Counted from the stretch's first letter, positions 1-8,450 are shown. The stretch: 64,000 nt of DNA from Veillonella tobetsuensis (GCF_001078375.1 NZ_BBXI01000016.1:88653-152652); one strand, 5' to 3'. Numbers and translations: made by a program. Notes: generated by a model from the sequence alone, not told the origin.

Positions 1-324
1 GCGCCCTAATTCCTCATTGCTATATACTCTTTCAAGCTGATTTAAAGTAGTAGCACCCCAAAATCGACTAAATTCCGTCCAAATAGTTTCTACATCAACT
101 TGAGATAGCTCAACCTGTAGTCTATATGCTACCCCAACTTTGCAGCGTTTCTTCAAACCCTTTTCATCAGCACTACAAACCTTAGTAGAACCTTTATCAA
201 AAGACCAGTCTAACCCACCTAACGATTGAACTTGGGTAGTAATGAGATTTTTAAAATTTGAAAAGTCTCCGAGAAAATGCTTACATGCTACTTCAAACGT
301 ATCTAATTTATCTATATGGCTCAA
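1..324 (-). CDS. hypothetical protein, 5' part only
   Basis: An uninterrupted frame of 108 codons reads leftward off the left edge, so the C-terminus is missing. The only plausible start is a TTG at 324: an in-frame TAG lies just upstream, and an AGAGG ribosome binding site sits about 8 bases before the TTG. The visible part is soluble, has no signal peptide, and has two cysteines near residues 55-65 (KVCSADEK and KRCKVG) followed by a tryptophan- and aromatic-rich stretch (TIWTEFSRFWG). I do not recognise the family. It lies 31 bases downstream of the carbonic anhydrase gene on the same strand, so the two could be co-transcribed. Confidence 0.6.
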   Translation of the reverse strand, partial: MSHIDKLDTFEVACKHFLGDFSNFKNLITTQVQSLGGLDWSFDKGSTKVCSADEKGLKKRCKVGVAYRLQVELSQVDVETIWTEFSRFWGATTLNQLERVYSNEELGR

Positions 325-355
325 TTCACAATACCTCTATTAAAGAATTTACCTA

Positions 356-943
356 CTATTTTTCGTAATATTGTTTCATTTGTGTATAGCCGTTAACGAT
401 GACTTCGATTTCACCTGTTCTAGGGTGGAAAATAAGACCATGAATAGGCACATCTTTAGGGATTAAAGGATTCATGCGCAATTCGTCCACGGTTTCCTCT
501 ACATTTTCAGCAGGATGTGTAAAACCATCTGCCCAGCGTTCCATTTCTTTTCTCACCATGTGAATCGCTTCTGGTGCAATACCACGAGCTAACATTTTTT
601 CTGTTAAATTTTTAGCCGTTGTTTTCGCCATGCCACATTCGTGGTGACCAATAATAAAGATTTCGTTAACCCCTAGTTCATAAATACATACGAGCAAGCT
701 ACGTACAATACCATCAAAAGGACCGGTAATACAGTTACCTGCGGTCTTAACGATTTTTGCCTCACCGCGCCCAATATCCATAGAATCCTCTAAGAAATTC
801 ACAAGACGCGTATCCATACATGTAACGATAGCCATCTCACGACTTGGCATCTTACTGCATTTAGTATCCGTCTCTACATAACCCGTATTCTGATCCTCTA
901 CATACTCACGGTTGTGTGCCAAAATATCTTCTAATAAACTCAT
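356..943 (-). CDS. beta-class carbonic anhydrase
   Basis: Zinc enzyme interconverting CO2 and bicarbonate in the cytoplasm. At 195 residues it is the usual size for a small beta-class enzyme. The zinc-site motifs are visible: C42-x-D44-x-R46 (TCMDTR) and H100-x-x-C103 (GHHECG), with the D/R dyad that gates the site. The GIVRSLL helix follows the first motif as in the family. The start has a strong AGGAGG four bases upstream. In a lactate/succinate fermenter, bicarbonate supply for carboxylation reactions is a likely role (inference). The gene is preceded by a 280-base non-coding stretch with a hairpin element and followed closely by the truncated unknown gene. Confidence 0.93.
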   Translation of the reverse strand: MSLLEDILAHNREYVEDQNTGYVETDTKCSKMPSREMAIVTCMDTRLVNFLEDSMDIGRGEAKIVKTAGNCITGPFDGIVRSLLVCIYELGVNEIFIIGHHECGMAKTTAKNLTEKMLARGIAPEAIHMVRKEMERWADGFTHPAENVEETVDELRMNPLIPKDVPIHGLIFHPRTGEIEVIVNGYTQMKQYYEK

Positions 944-1100
944 ATATCCTCCTACTCAAAAAGACCTTGTCTAAATTAAAGCAAGGTTTCATATTTAATA
1001 CATTCAATATTTTATTATACCATATATCCGTATCCCCTATCTCTCCTGTCCATAGACTTCGGCTCGCTTAGTGACAGTAATAAACCGAAAGGAAGAGAGT

Positions 1101-1198
1101 GTTGAGTAGTCCGTGCTCGCGAGCGACTTTGGCCCTGCGAAGCCCGAAGGGCGAAGTCAGACCCGGCCGGTGGAGCGAGCAAGTATGGGCTACTCAAC
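1101..1198. repeat. long hairpin element with conserved core (copy A)
   Basis: The 280-base gap between carbonic anhydrase and ilvN holds an imperfect inverted repeat. GTTGAGTAG (1101-1109) pairs with CTACTCAAC (1190-1198), and GCTCGC (1115-1120) pairs with GCGAGC (1175-1180). Between the arms lies a core beginning GACTTTGGCC, containing GGGCGAAG and ending GGCCGGTGGA. The same core recurs inside the hairpins at 21155-21248 and 28448-28631. A 69-codon frame across the gap is an artefact of this GC-rich element. It could be a transcribed RNA structure, a transcription barrier or a MITE-like repeat; I do not know its name. Confidence 0.7.
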
Positions 1199-1223
1199 CT
1201 GAATACTCTAGGTCTATATGTCA

Positions 1224-1736
1224 CTAGCGATCCGGAGTCGACAATGCCTCGATTGCGACACTGCCACCACGAACAACTTCGATGCGATTAACGAACATAT
1301 CTTTAAATAAAGCAATCATGTCATTGTTCTTAGATACTGTTTTTACGCATTGCACGAGTACGGATTTACGATTGTAATCAATCACTTCAAGATTAAAGGT
1401 TTCCGCAATGCGAAAGATTTCTTGTTTATCTGCTTCTTTGCAGCTATTAATCTTGATGAATAGTAATTCTTTTTTTGTAATGGGCATATCTGTAAAGTCA
1501 ATAACCTTAATGACCTCAACACTGCGGTTAAGTTGCTTGATGATTTGCTCGTATGTTAAATCATCGCAGGTAAGTTCAATGGTCATACGAGACATGGTAG
1601 GATCTTCTGTTTCCCCTACAGTTAAGGTGTCAAGGTTATAGTTTTTACCAGCGAAGAGGCCGGAAATCTTTGCCAATACGCCGATTTGGTTTTCTACATA
1701 TGCTGAAATACAACGTTTTTCTAAATGTAATTCCAT
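1224..1736 (-). CDS. ilvN: acetolactate synthase small (regulatory) subunit
   Basis: Regulatory subunit of acetohydroxyacid synthase in branched-chain amino acid synthesis; it binds the catalytic subunit and transmits valine feedback inhibition. The 170 residues match the IlvH/IlvN family. An N-terminal ACT domain (about residues 7-80) carries the typical ENQIGVLAKISGLFAGKNYN motif, and the C-terminal half (KKELLFIKI onward) matches the ALS_ss_C domain. The start codon follows AGGAGG with good spacing. It lies 8 bases downstream of ilvB on the same strand, so the two are co-transcribed. Confidence 0.95.
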   Translation of the reverse strand: MELHLEKRCISAYVENQIGVLAKISGLFAGKNYNLDTLTVGETEDPTMSRMTIELTCDDLTYEQIIKQLNRSVEVIKVIDFTDMPITKKELLFIKINSCKEADKQEIFRIAETFNLEVIDYNRKSVLVQCVKTVSKNNDMIALFKDMFVNRIEVVRGGSVAIEALSTPDR

Positions 1737-1744
1737 AGCCCCTC

Positions 1745-3472
1745 CTATTTTTTATCCTTTAATAACATATCGCTCAATGATTTGCCTGCCGGTACCATCG
1801 GCAAAACATTTACCTCAGTTGGTATGATACATTCAATGAGTGTAGGGCCTTTTTTGAAAGCATCTGCTTTTGCAAAGGCAGCTCTTAATTCTTCGGCCTT
1901 TGTGACACGAACACCTTGTGCACCATAAGCTTCTGCTAATTTTACAAAATCTGGTACATATTCAAATTCGCCCTTGTCAATCAAATCACGTGTGACGATG
2001 GCGCTTTCATCCATCAACAGATTCGTACATGCATAGCGTTTGTCATAGAAGAGTTGTTGCCACTGACGAACATTGCCAAGATAGCCATTATTAATGACAA
2101 CCAAGGTCACCGGCAAGTGATAGTGCATAGCTGTTGCAAATTCTTGAATATTCATTTGCACCCCACCATCGCCACAGATAGCAAAAACAGGCGTATGAGG
2201 ATTGCCAAATTTAGCACCAATAGCGGCTGGGAATCCATAGCCCATCGTACCCAATCCTCCAGAGGTCAACAATTGATGGTTACCTTCAATTTCTAAGAAT
2301 TGTGTGGTCCACAATTGGTTTTGCCCCACATCGGTTGCCACGATAGGTCGCTCATAGTGGTCATTGATATATTGAATGATGGCTTCTGGTGTTAAACCAT
2401 CTTCATCAGCTTGCATAATAGGATGATCAACTTTCAATTGTTGCAATTGAGTAGGCCATTCCCCTAAATCATGAGGCTCAATGTATTCTAATAAAGCCTC
2501 AATTGCCAACTTTGCATCTGCTACGATTGGAATATCTACCTTAATATTTTTAGAAATAGATGCTGCATCTACATCGATATGTACAATTTTACAGTTTTGT
2601 GCAAAGGTGCTCAGTTTACCGGTAATGCGGTCATTAAAACGAGTGCCGATAGAAATCATAACATCGCAATCGGTAAGCGCTACATTTGGTGCATAGCCAC
2701 CATGAATGCCTACATTCCCTAAGTACAATGGATGACGCGAGCTAATGGCGCCTTTACCCATCAAGGTGGTTACCACGGGAATCCCCGTTTTATCCACCAG
2801 TTGAGTCATAAGATCATTGGCACCACTAATGCTAATGCCCCCACCAAGTAAAAACAAAGGTCGTTTTGCTTTAGAAATAATAGAGCACGCCTTTTTGACT
2901 TGCCCAATATGTACGGTTGTGTTTGGCTTATATCCGCGAATATTTACCTCTGTTGGATATACCTCTGTGCCCATCGCTTTTTGAATATTCTTTGGAATAT
3001 CTACTACAACAGGACCTGGACGGCCTGTGCGAGCAATGTAAAAGGCTTCTTTAAGAATTCGTCCTAAATCCTTGCGATCACGAACGGTAATGGCATATTT
3101 ACAAACGTTGCGAACGATACCAACAGTGTCCACCTCTTGAAATGCATCATTGCCCATCAAAGATAAATCCACTTGTCCTGTAATACACACCATAGGCACA
3201 CTATCTGAATAAGCCGTAGCAATACCTGTAACAAGATTCGTCGCACCTGGTCCAGACGTAACCATGCAAACACCGACCTTACCTGTACTACGTGCATATC
3301 CATCGGCAGCATGTGCCAAGGCTTGTTCGTGACGAGGCAAAATAACCTTCACCTGATCTTGTTTATATAACTCATCCATAATATCGATGGTAGCTGCCCC
3401 TGGATAGTTGAATAAAAACTCAACCTTCTCCTCTTGCAATGCTTTCACCACATATGCGGCACCTGAAATCAT
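1745..3472 (-). CDS. ilvB: acetolactate synthase large (catalytic) subunit
   Basis: ThDP-dependent enzyme joining pyruvate to pyruvate or 2-oxobutyrate, the first committed step to valine/leucine and isoleucine. With the ATG at 3472 it has 575 residues, normal for the family. The catalytic glutamate sits in RHEQA (E49), and the ThDP/Mg motif begins GDGG at about residue 434 and ends VVINN. I prefer the ATG at 3472 over an in-frame TTG six bases upstream, because AGGAGG touches the TTG but is six bases from the ATG. Expression probably comes from the promoter at 3514-3542, shared back to back with the glutaredoxin gene. It is followed immediately by ilvN. Confidence 0.96.
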   Translation of the reverse strand: MISGAAYVVKALQEEKVEFLFNYPGAATIDIMDELYKQDQVKVILPRHEQALAHAADGYARSTGKVGVCMVTSGPGATNLVTGIATAYSDSVPMVCITGQVDLSLMGNDAFQEVDTVGIVRNVCKYAITVRDRKDLGRILKEAFYIARTGRPGPVVVDIPKNIQKAMGTEVYPTEVNIRGYKPNTTVHIGQVKKACSIISKAKRPLFLLGGGISISGANDLMTQLVDKTGIPVVTTLMGKGAISSRHPLYLGNVGIHGGYAPNVALTDCDVMISIGTRFNDRITGKLSTFAQNCKIVHIDVDAASISKNIKVDIPIVADAKLAIEALLEYIEPHDLGEWPTQLQQLKVDHPIMQADEDGLTPEAIIQYINDHYERPIVATDVGQNQLWTTQFLEIEGNHQLLTSGGLGTMGYGFPAAIGAKFGNPHTPVFAICGDGGVQMNIQEFATAMHYHLPVTLVVINNGYLGNVRQWQQLFYDKRYACTNLLMDESAIVTRDLIDKGEFEYVPDFVKLAEAYGAQGVRVTKAEELRAAFAKADAFKKGPTLIECIIPTEVNVLPMVPAGKSLSDMLLKDKK

Positions 3473-3513
3473 AGTCAACCTCCTATATACGTCTATAACA
3501 ACCTAACGATAAT

Positions 3514-3566
3514 ATAATAGGTCTTATATCTAAAAAATTGAATATTATTATTATTTGTGATATACT
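3514..3566. promoter_or_regulatory. overlapping divergent sigma-70 promoters (ilvB and glutaredoxin-like gene)
   Basis: Plus strand: TTGAAT (3538-3543), a 17-base spacer, then TATACT (3561-3566), pointing at the glutaredoxin-like gene. Minus strand: TTCAAT (complement of 3537-3542), a 17-base spacer, then TATTAT (complement of 3514-3519), pointing at ilvB. The two -35 boxes overlap, so polymerase binding in one direction should exclude the other (inference). Confidence 0.65.
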
Positions 3567-3655
3567 TTTAAATATATCATATCTTACATAATGTGAGTAT
3601 GAAATAATACCATAAATTACTAAGTTTATACATATTTCTGAAAGGACTGAATACT

Positions 3656-3934
3656 ATGAAAGAAATTTTAGGTTTCCATTTAAATGGCTGCCCATACTGC
3701 CACAATGCATTCCGTGCTATTGAAGAATTACAAGCTGAAAACCCTGCTTATGCGGATATCAAAATCAACTGGGTTGAAGATCAAGATGCGGCTGAATTAT
3801 TCAAAACACATCCATATGAATATTATCCAAATCTTTGGTTCGACCTTGATAAACAATATGAGGCTCAACCTGGTGAAAGCTACGACCAAACAAAAGCATA
3901 CATCAAAGCTGTATTTGACAAAGCAATTGCATAA
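3656..3934 (+). CDS. glutaredoxin/thioredoxin-fold protein with CPYC motif
   Basis: A small (92 residues) cytoplasmic thiol-disulfide protein. The redox motif C12-P-Y-C15 follows a first beta strand (KEILGFHLNG), as in glutaredoxins, and the C-terminal half is predicted helical. The expected cis-proline is probably the YYPN segment. The start follows AAAGGA. It has its own sigma-70-like promoter at 3538-3566 and a strong shared terminator right after the stop. Unusually acidic and aromatic residues after the motif (EDQDAAELF, YEYYPNLWF) make it a divergent member, so the substrate cannot be told from sequence. A second frame overlapping most of it is a shadow. Confidence 0.8.
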   Translation: MKEILGFHLNGCPYCHNAFRAIEELQAENPAYADIKINWVEDQDAAELFKTHPYEYYPNLWFDLDKQYEAQPGESYDQTKAYIKAVFDKAIA

Positions 3935-3941
3935 AGAATGT

Positions 3942-3976
3942 AAACTCCGTCCACTCATATGAGTTAGACGGAGTTT
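3942..3976. terminator. bidirectional Rho-independent terminator
   Basis: AAACTCCGTC pairs perfectly with GACGGAGTTT, and an inner palindrome ACTCATATGAGT extends the hairpin. T-rich tracts lie on both sides. It separates the convergent glutaredoxin-like gene and the YgbA_NO gene. Confidence 0.85.
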
Positions 3977-3980
3977 TTGT

Positions 3981-4316
3981 TTACTTAGTATGTTGTTTTC
4001 TATCCTTCCACTCAAGATACATATGCTTAATAACTTGAATTGGTGATACAAACATCATTCGTGGTCCACCATAGCGCATGATTTCTCGAATTTTTTCACG
4101 GTATATAGGTGCGTAGCAATGCGTTTTGCACACACTACAAAATGTTTTATGCGCCATATGTGGGCATACATCGATGCGATGTTGCGCATACTGCCATACC
4201 TGTTCACAATCTTTACAGAGTTTTCCTTTGGGCGTATGATGCTTGTCATGACAATAGATGCCAACAATTTGGTACATAGTTTTTAATTCTAACTTACGCT
4301 TTTCATCAACTGTCAT
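3981..4316 (-). CDS. YgbA_NO-family protein (nitrous oxide-stimulated promoter family)
   Basis: A small 111-residue cysteine-rich protein matching the family whose E. coli member is YgbA. The spaced pattern of metal-type ligands is visible: CHDKHH near residue 22, CKDC, CPHMAHKTFCSVC, HCYAP and the terminal PRMMF segment. The residues suggest an Fe-S or zinc site. The family is known for induction by nitrosative stress in enterobacteria; its role here is not shown. It starts 9 bases after the methyltransferase stop, so the two form an operon, and it ends at the shared terminator at 3942-3976. Confidence 0.8.
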   Translation of the reverse strand: MTVDEKRKLELKTMYQIVGIYCHDKHHTPKGKLCKDCEQVWQYAQHRIDVCPHMAHKTFCSVCKTHCYAPIYREKIREIMRYGGPRMMFVSPIQVIKHMYLEWKDRKQHTK

Positions 4317-4325
4317 ATATGTCTC

Positions 4326-5144
4326 CTATTGTACAGACCACGTAACCCAAGCTACTTTATCTACCGTATAATTTGTAATTTCACCATTCACAGCTAATGG
4401 CTCAATTAGGTTTCTAATTTCTTCTTTCATCGCATCCATAGTACCCCATCCATTATTATGGAGACGCATTGTAAAGTACTCAACAGCCTTATCGAGGCTC
4501 ATCACCTCAGTTTCAGGCACTGTTTTATAAGTGACTTTCACATTATGCCCCATCTCGTGAATAACGGCTAAGGATTCCTCCATTTTATCATGCCAAGGGA
4601 ATGCATCTCGACCAAAGAAATGATCTGACAGCATATCAACGATTTCATCATGTCGCTCGCTGAAAGCTACCCACAAACAAGTATTTCGACTCGTGTCATG
4701 CATAGCACGAATATTGTCTACGTCATACATGACAGGGCAGAAAAAGCTATATGCAAAATCAAAGGTTTTATCCCATTTTAGTTTGATTCTTGTTTCATCA
4801 GACCAAGGAGCAATATATAGGCTCACATCTAGCCCTTCTCTATCAGCTAATTGTTTAGCCCCTCGAATCATGCCATCAGACAAATCAATGCCTGTCGCCT
4901 TATAGCCCTCTCGTGCTAAACCAAGCGCATAATCACATACGCCACAGCCCACATCAAGGACACTAGCTCCTGCGAGTGGTAATAGATTTTCTTCCTTTAC
5001 AAATGAAATAAAATTAGTTACTTGGGCCTTACGATCCTCGCGGTTATGTAATTCCACAAAAAATGTAGACCGATTGTTCCACGCATCTTGTTCATCACGC
5101 CAATCCTCGAGATCTACAGATACTTCTCGTATTGTATTGTTCAT
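4326..5144 (-). CDS. SAM-dependent methyltransferase, class I
   Basis: A soluble Rossmann-fold methyltransferase of 272 residues. Motif I (VLDVGCGVCDYALGLA, about residues 62-78) and the acidic end of strand 2 (GIDLSDGM) define the SAM site. The C-terminal half is not diagnostic, so the substrate is unknown; small-molecule or metalloid methyltransferases are equally possible. It is first in a two-gene operon with the YgbA_NO protein, which weakly hints at nitrosative or metal stress. The start follows AGAGGA. Confidence 0.82.
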   Translation of the reverse strand: MNNTIREVSVDLEDWRDEQDAWNNRSTFFVELHNREDRKAQVTNFISFVKEENLLPLAGASVLDVGCGVCDYALGLAREGYKATGIDLSDGMIRGAKQLADREGLDVSLYIAPWSDETRIKLKWDKTFDFAYSFFCPVMYDVDNIRAMHDTSRNTCLWVAFSERHDEIVDMLSDHFFGRDAFPWHDKMEESLAVIHEMGHNVKVTYKTVPETEVMSLDKAVEYFTMRLHNNGWGTMDAMKEEIRNLIEPLAVNGEITNYTVDKVAWVTWSVQ

Positions 5145-5459
5145 TATATATCCTCTACTATGATAATTTGTATACTAAAATAAATATAGTTAACACAATA
5201 TCCATATAGCCTTATTGTTCCAAAATGGGCCGGTTTAGATTATGATATGGATACTATATATTTTTATTGTATATTATTCTCAATAAATTTTGTGTTACTA
5301 TAGTCACATTTTCTAATCTAATCACATTATGCTCCTTCAATGATTAGAAAACAATATAAGGCTCACGCCCTTTTTCTGCAAAAACAAAAGGACTATAACA
5401 ATACGCAATATCAACGCATCAAGTTATAGTCCTTTTATGTATGATTTTATTTAGATAAA
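5145..5459. other. intergenic region, 315 bases
   Basis: An AT-rich gap between lemA (ends at 5460) and the start of the methyltransferase gene. It holds the lemA terminator (5386-5437) and presumably the methyltransferase promoter. I see no coding frame or other RNA structure. Confidence 0.6.
5386..5437 (-). terminator. Rho-independent terminator of lemA
   Basis: AAAAGGACTATAAC (5386-5399) pairs with GTTATAGTCCTTTT (5423-5436) around a 23-base loop. On the minus strand the stem is followed by a T-rich tract, 3' of the lemA stop. Confidence 0.85.
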
Positions 5460-6179
5460 TTATTTTTTATCTTCTTCCTTAGATTCTTCTGGTTCCACAG
5501 GTTTTCCAAGATCATTTTGTTTTAATACTTGTTCTTCTAATTCTTCCACGCTAGCTGGTTTTTCTGGTTGTTCAGCTGGTTCTTGTGGTTTAGGAGCGTT
5601 AGTTTTCTTATCAAATGTATCTCTAAGTTTATCAGTACCTTCTTTCGCTAAATTTTTAATAGCTTCTGGATCTGCACCGCTGAATTCAGCAAGGGCTGCT
5701 TCATTCTTAGGATCAAAGAAAGGAGCTTGTTTAAAGCCTAACATAGCTGCTACAAACACCATTGGAATTTGAGCGATAGCACTATTGTACTCTTTAACTT
5801 GGAAGTTATAGATTTCCCGTTTATTAGAAATGAAAGTTTCATTTTCACTAATCGCTTCTAAAAATTTACCATATTGAGTATCTGCTTTTAACTCTGGGAA
5901 TTGATTAGCTAAAGCCGTAATATTCTGAACTGCTTTTGCTGTTTCACGAGCCATTTCCACGAAATTATCAGATACTTTCAGTTGGATATTTTTTTCATAA
6001 TCACCGTATTTATCAACTAAACCGGCAAATTGATTTACAATGGCTACCTTTTTCTCGTAAGCTACGATAATATTGGCGCGCGCTTCTTTAATTTCCACAG
6101 TTAAGCTTTGTAAAGAATTATATTGCTTAATAAAGAACACTGCGAGGGCCAATATTAGTATAAATATTAATGAACTCAT
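5460..6179 (-). CDS. lemA: LemA family protein
   Basis: A membrane-anchored protein of 239 residues. One N-terminal transmembrane segment (residues 3-17) is followed by the long helical LemA domain: NSLQSLTVEIKEARANI, the conserved KREIYNFQVKEYNSAI segment, then GFKQAPFF at the domain end. The last 65 residues form a low-complexity acidic/proline tail (repeated PE, EE, KK) that is longer than in many LemA proteins. LemA proteins are widespread, and their biochemical role is not established. It lies downstream of an unknown two-TM protein on the same strand with a 117-base gap. Confidence 0.88.
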   Translation of the reverse strand: MSSLIFILILALAVFFIKQYNSLQSLTVEIKEARANIIVAYEKKVAIVNQFAGLVDKYGDYEKNIQLKVSDNFVEMARETAKAVQNITALANQFPELKADTQYGKFLEAISENETFISNKREIYNFQVKEYNSAIAQIPMVFVAAMLGFKQAPFFDPKNEAALAEFSGADPEAIKNLAKEGTDKLRDTFDKKTNAPKPQEPAEQPEKPASVEELEEQVLKQNDLGKPVEPEESKEEDKK

Positions 6180-6296
6180 TTAATACTCTCTCCATTCTTA
6201 TAAAACTATAATGAATAAATTTTACAATATTATACCACATCAAATATATAACTGATATGAAGTTTCATTCATGAAGTGCAAACTATAGAATACATT

Positions 6297-7148
6297 TTAT
6301 GAACCTGTCATAAGCCGATATACTGAAGTTCCGCCATCAGTATCAACATATTCTAAGCCCTCAAAAGATTCATTATTACCTAAATCTTTATAAGCAAGTT
6401 GATTGTGAATCTTCCTTAATAACTCTACATTGGTAAAGTATTTTCCATTATCTGCAGTTAGATACACTTTAATGTCTGTTTGAAATACTCCATCAATACG
6501 ACATTCTTCGTCTAAATAACTCATATCTATAACAGTTTCATTGCTTCTAAGCTGCTCAATCCCTGTAATAAAAGCTTCATAAACGATGCATACCTTACGA
6601 CTATTAATAGCGATGCCATTCGGATTCCAATTAGCTTTATTATCCTCGATATAATTAATGATATCCAAGGTGAAAGCATCATTACTCACATACTCTTGAT
6701 TAGAAAAAGCCCAATACACCGATGTCAGTACATCATCAGTACTAGAAGTATCCGCTAATTTCTTTTCTACTAATTTTCTGGTTTCCCTTTTAAGCAAAGG
6801 CTTTTTAATAATATAGAACACCACCATTGTAGGGATCAACATAGCCGCTAATACTGGTATCATGCGGGGCAAACTAGCCATGGTACCACCTGCTCGCCCT
6901 GCTTGCGAATGAGCAGTACTTAGATTTTGATTTGTTGTATTCGCCGTATCCGTCATATAATCTAAAAGCCATGGACTTTCAAACATACCAGCTATAATAG
7001 CAATCAGTATTAAAGTAACTACAGTAACACAGATAACGAATAATTGTTTAGCCACCTTATTACAAACCATTTCCTGCTCCGCCAAGGACAATACATCCAT
7101 CTCAGGTACGCCTTTGCTCCATTTTGCGGTTCGTGCATGTGTATCCAT
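6297..7148 (-). CDS. hypothetical membrane protein, two TM segments
   Basis: I do not recognise this 283-residue protein. A cytoplasmic N-terminus of about 35 residues is followed by TM1 (about 36-55). A roughly 45-residue outer loop is rich in T, N, S and G, then comes TM2 (about 93-113) and a basic stop (KKPLLKRETRK). The C-terminal 165 residues are soluble and mixed alpha/beta, with several acidic patches. AGGAGAG seven bases before the ATG supports the start. It may be co-transcribed with lemA downstream. The nearby 138-residue plus-strand protein also has a single TM plus soluble domain, but no relationship is evident. Confidence 0.6.
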   Translation of the reverse strand: MDTHARTAKWSKGVPEMDVLSLAEQEMVCNKVAKQLFVICVTVVTLILIAIIAGMFESPWLLDYMTDTANTTNQNLSTAHSQAGRAGGTMASLPRMIPVLAAMLIPTMVVFYIIKKPLLKRETRKLVEKKLADTSSTDDVLTSVYWAFSNQEYVSNDAFTLDIINYIEDNKANWNPNGIAINSRKVCIVYEAFITGIEQLRSNETVIDMSYLDEECRIDGVFQTDIKVYLTADNGKYFTNVELLRKIHNQLAYKDLGNNESFEGLEYVDTDGGTSVYRLMTGS

Positions 7149-7261
7149 TCATTTCTCTCCTATTAATAAATGTAAATAATACATCAAAGTTGACTTACTA
7201 TAATAATTATTTCATACATTACTTATATTTATTATAATATAGAGAAGGAGGACTTAAAAGT

Positions 7262-7678
7262 ATGGAAAAATATATGATAATCCTAATGTTTGCATTAGTC
7301 ACTATTGCTGTCACATTTGCGACTTATAATCTATCTATTATTAGAGCTATGCCTCCTGAAGAACGTTATAAACTTCTTTATTTTACAGATGATCAAGTCT
7401 CTATAGGCATTGGATTAGTAAGAAGAACCTATAAATTAAAAGATATTCGAGAGGTGCGTTTCTCTAAAGGGAAAAAATTCCGCAGCATGGGTAGCTGGGC
7501 GGGGAGAATGAAGATTTGCAAAATAAATGGTAAAACAAGTCGTTGGATAGAATTCGATGGTACTGTCTATTACAAAAAAATGGTATATATATCTAACGAA
7601 GAAATTATTGATAAATCAATAGACATACTCATAAAAGAATTTAGATCTAGAGGAATTCAATGTAATAAATATAGATAG
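7262..7678 (+). CDS. hypothetical small membrane-anchored protein (PH-like?)
   Basis: A 138-residue protein with one N-terminal TM (residues 4-25). The rest is a soluble beta-rich domain ending in a helix (IIDKSIDILIKEFRSRGI). Alternating strands (VSIGIGLVRRTYKLKDIREVRF, KMVYIS) ending in a single helix resemble bacterial PH-like membrane proteins, but this is only a fold impression. The start is supported by AAGGAGG ten bases upstream. It is divergent from the 283-residue membrane protein and followed by a strong hairpin. Confidence 0.6.
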   Translation: MEKYMIILMFALVTIAVTFATYNLSIIRAMPPEERYKLLYFTDDQVSIGIGLVRRTYKLKDIREVRFSKGKKFRSMGSWAGRMKICKINGKTSRWIEFDGTVYYKKMVYISNEEIIDKSIDILIKEFRSRGIQCNKYR

Positions 7679-7686
7679 TAACATAT

Positions 7687-7720
7687 AAAAACGGCTTCTC
7701 GAAATTTCGAGAAGCCGTTT
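7687..7720. terminator. bidirectional terminator hairpin
   Basis: A perfect 17-bp stem with almost no loop: AAAACGGCTTCTCGAAA pairs with TTTCGAGAAGCCGTTTT-type sequence. It lies between the plus-strand small membrane protein and tRNA-Arg, which comes from the right. The minus-strand T tract suits tRNA-Arg termination. Confidence 0.8.
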
Positions 7721-7725
7721 GCTAT

Positions 7726-7800
7726 TGGTGCGCCTAGCAGGATTCGAACCTGCGCACCCGGTTCCGGAGACCGGCGCTCTATCCCCTGAGCTATAGGCGC
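7726..7800 (-). tRNA. tRNA-Arg(CCG)
   Basis: A minus-strand cloverleaf. The acceptor GCGCCTA (7800-7794) pairs with TAGGCGC (7736-7730), and CCA is encoded (7728-7726). The T-arm GGTTCGAATCC is present, and anticodon loop CTCCGGA gives anticodon CCG, reading CGG. It ends near the hairpin at 7687-7720. Confidence 0.96.
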
Positions 7801-7870
7801 ATGTGTACTAAAGAATTATACCATATTACAGCATGCTTCGATAGTATAAAGTATATAAGCATATAGAATG

Positions 7871-7911
7871 CGCCTCTAGTATTAGCTAATCATAAACTAA
7901 TACTAGAGGCG
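7871..7911 (-). terminator. hairpin 3' of the phosphatase gene
   Basis: CGCCTCTAGTATTAG (7871-7885) pairs perfectly with CTAATACTAGAGGCG (7897-7911), 8 bases beyond the phosphatase stop. The stem is strong but the following T tract is weak, so it may act as an RNA-stabilising or Rho-aided terminator. Confidence 0.6.
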
Positions 7912-7918
7912 TATTATA

Positions 7919-8377
7919 CTATATATTCTTTTGAATGACCTGTAGGAGTGCATCGCAACTCCGACTTATATCATCATAGGTTTCATCAAAGTTTCCCGTA
8001 TACCAAGGATCCTTTACATCACGGCTTTCACCAACAAAAGACATGGCCTTGAATACCTTAGAATCTACATCATCGCCAATAATTCGTTTTAAATTACGTC
8101 CATTGTTTTCATCCATGATAATGAGGTAATCGAAATTGTGATAGTCATCAACAGTCACTTGACGAGCCTTACGACGAGTATAAGGAATACCCATTTCATC
8201 TAATTTTTGTTTAGTCCCATAATGGGTATCATTTCCTATCTCCTCACGAGATGTGGCAGCAGATTCAACGTAAATAGAATCACTTAATCCAGCCTCATTA
8301 ACAATATACTTCATATAAAACTCTGCCATTGTAGAGCGGCAGATATTGCCGTGGCAGATAAATAAAAGTCTGATCAT
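7919..8377 (-). CDS. low-molecular-weight protein tyrosine phosphatase
   Basis: A cytoplasmic phosphatase (152 residues) of the LMW-PTP family. The P-loop C8-H-G-N-I-C-R14-S15 is at the N-terminus, with the nucleophile C8. The general acid is D123 in KDPWY, at the family's position. In bacteria such enzymes often act on tyrosine kinases of polysaccharide export (as Wzb/Etp) or in stress responses; no kinase or capsule genes are next to it, so the target is unknown. The start follows AAGGAA. It lies between tRNA-Arg and the small RNA candidate. Confidence 0.92.
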   Translation of the reverse strand: MIRLLFICHGNICRSTMAEFYMKYIVNEAGLSDSIYVESAATSREEIGNDTHYGTKQKLDEMGIPYTRRKARQVTVDDYHNFDYLIIMDENNGRNLKRIIGDDVDSKVFKAMSFVGESRDVKDPWYTGNFDETYDDISRSCDALLQVIQKNI

Positions 8378-8450
8378 TATATTTCCTTAAATTCTCAACT
8401 AAATAATAAAAGTAATTAATGTAAAATAGTCGTTATAATAAACTATCATA

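Noticed and set aside
1015..1224. 69-codon minus-strand frame before ilvN
   Set aside because: It runs through the GC-rich hairpin element, has no ribosome binding site and no recognisable domain.
3684..3962. Second 92-codon frame overlapping the glutaredoxin-like gene
   Set aside because: Shifted frame of a well-supported gene; it runs into the terminator and has no start signal of its own.
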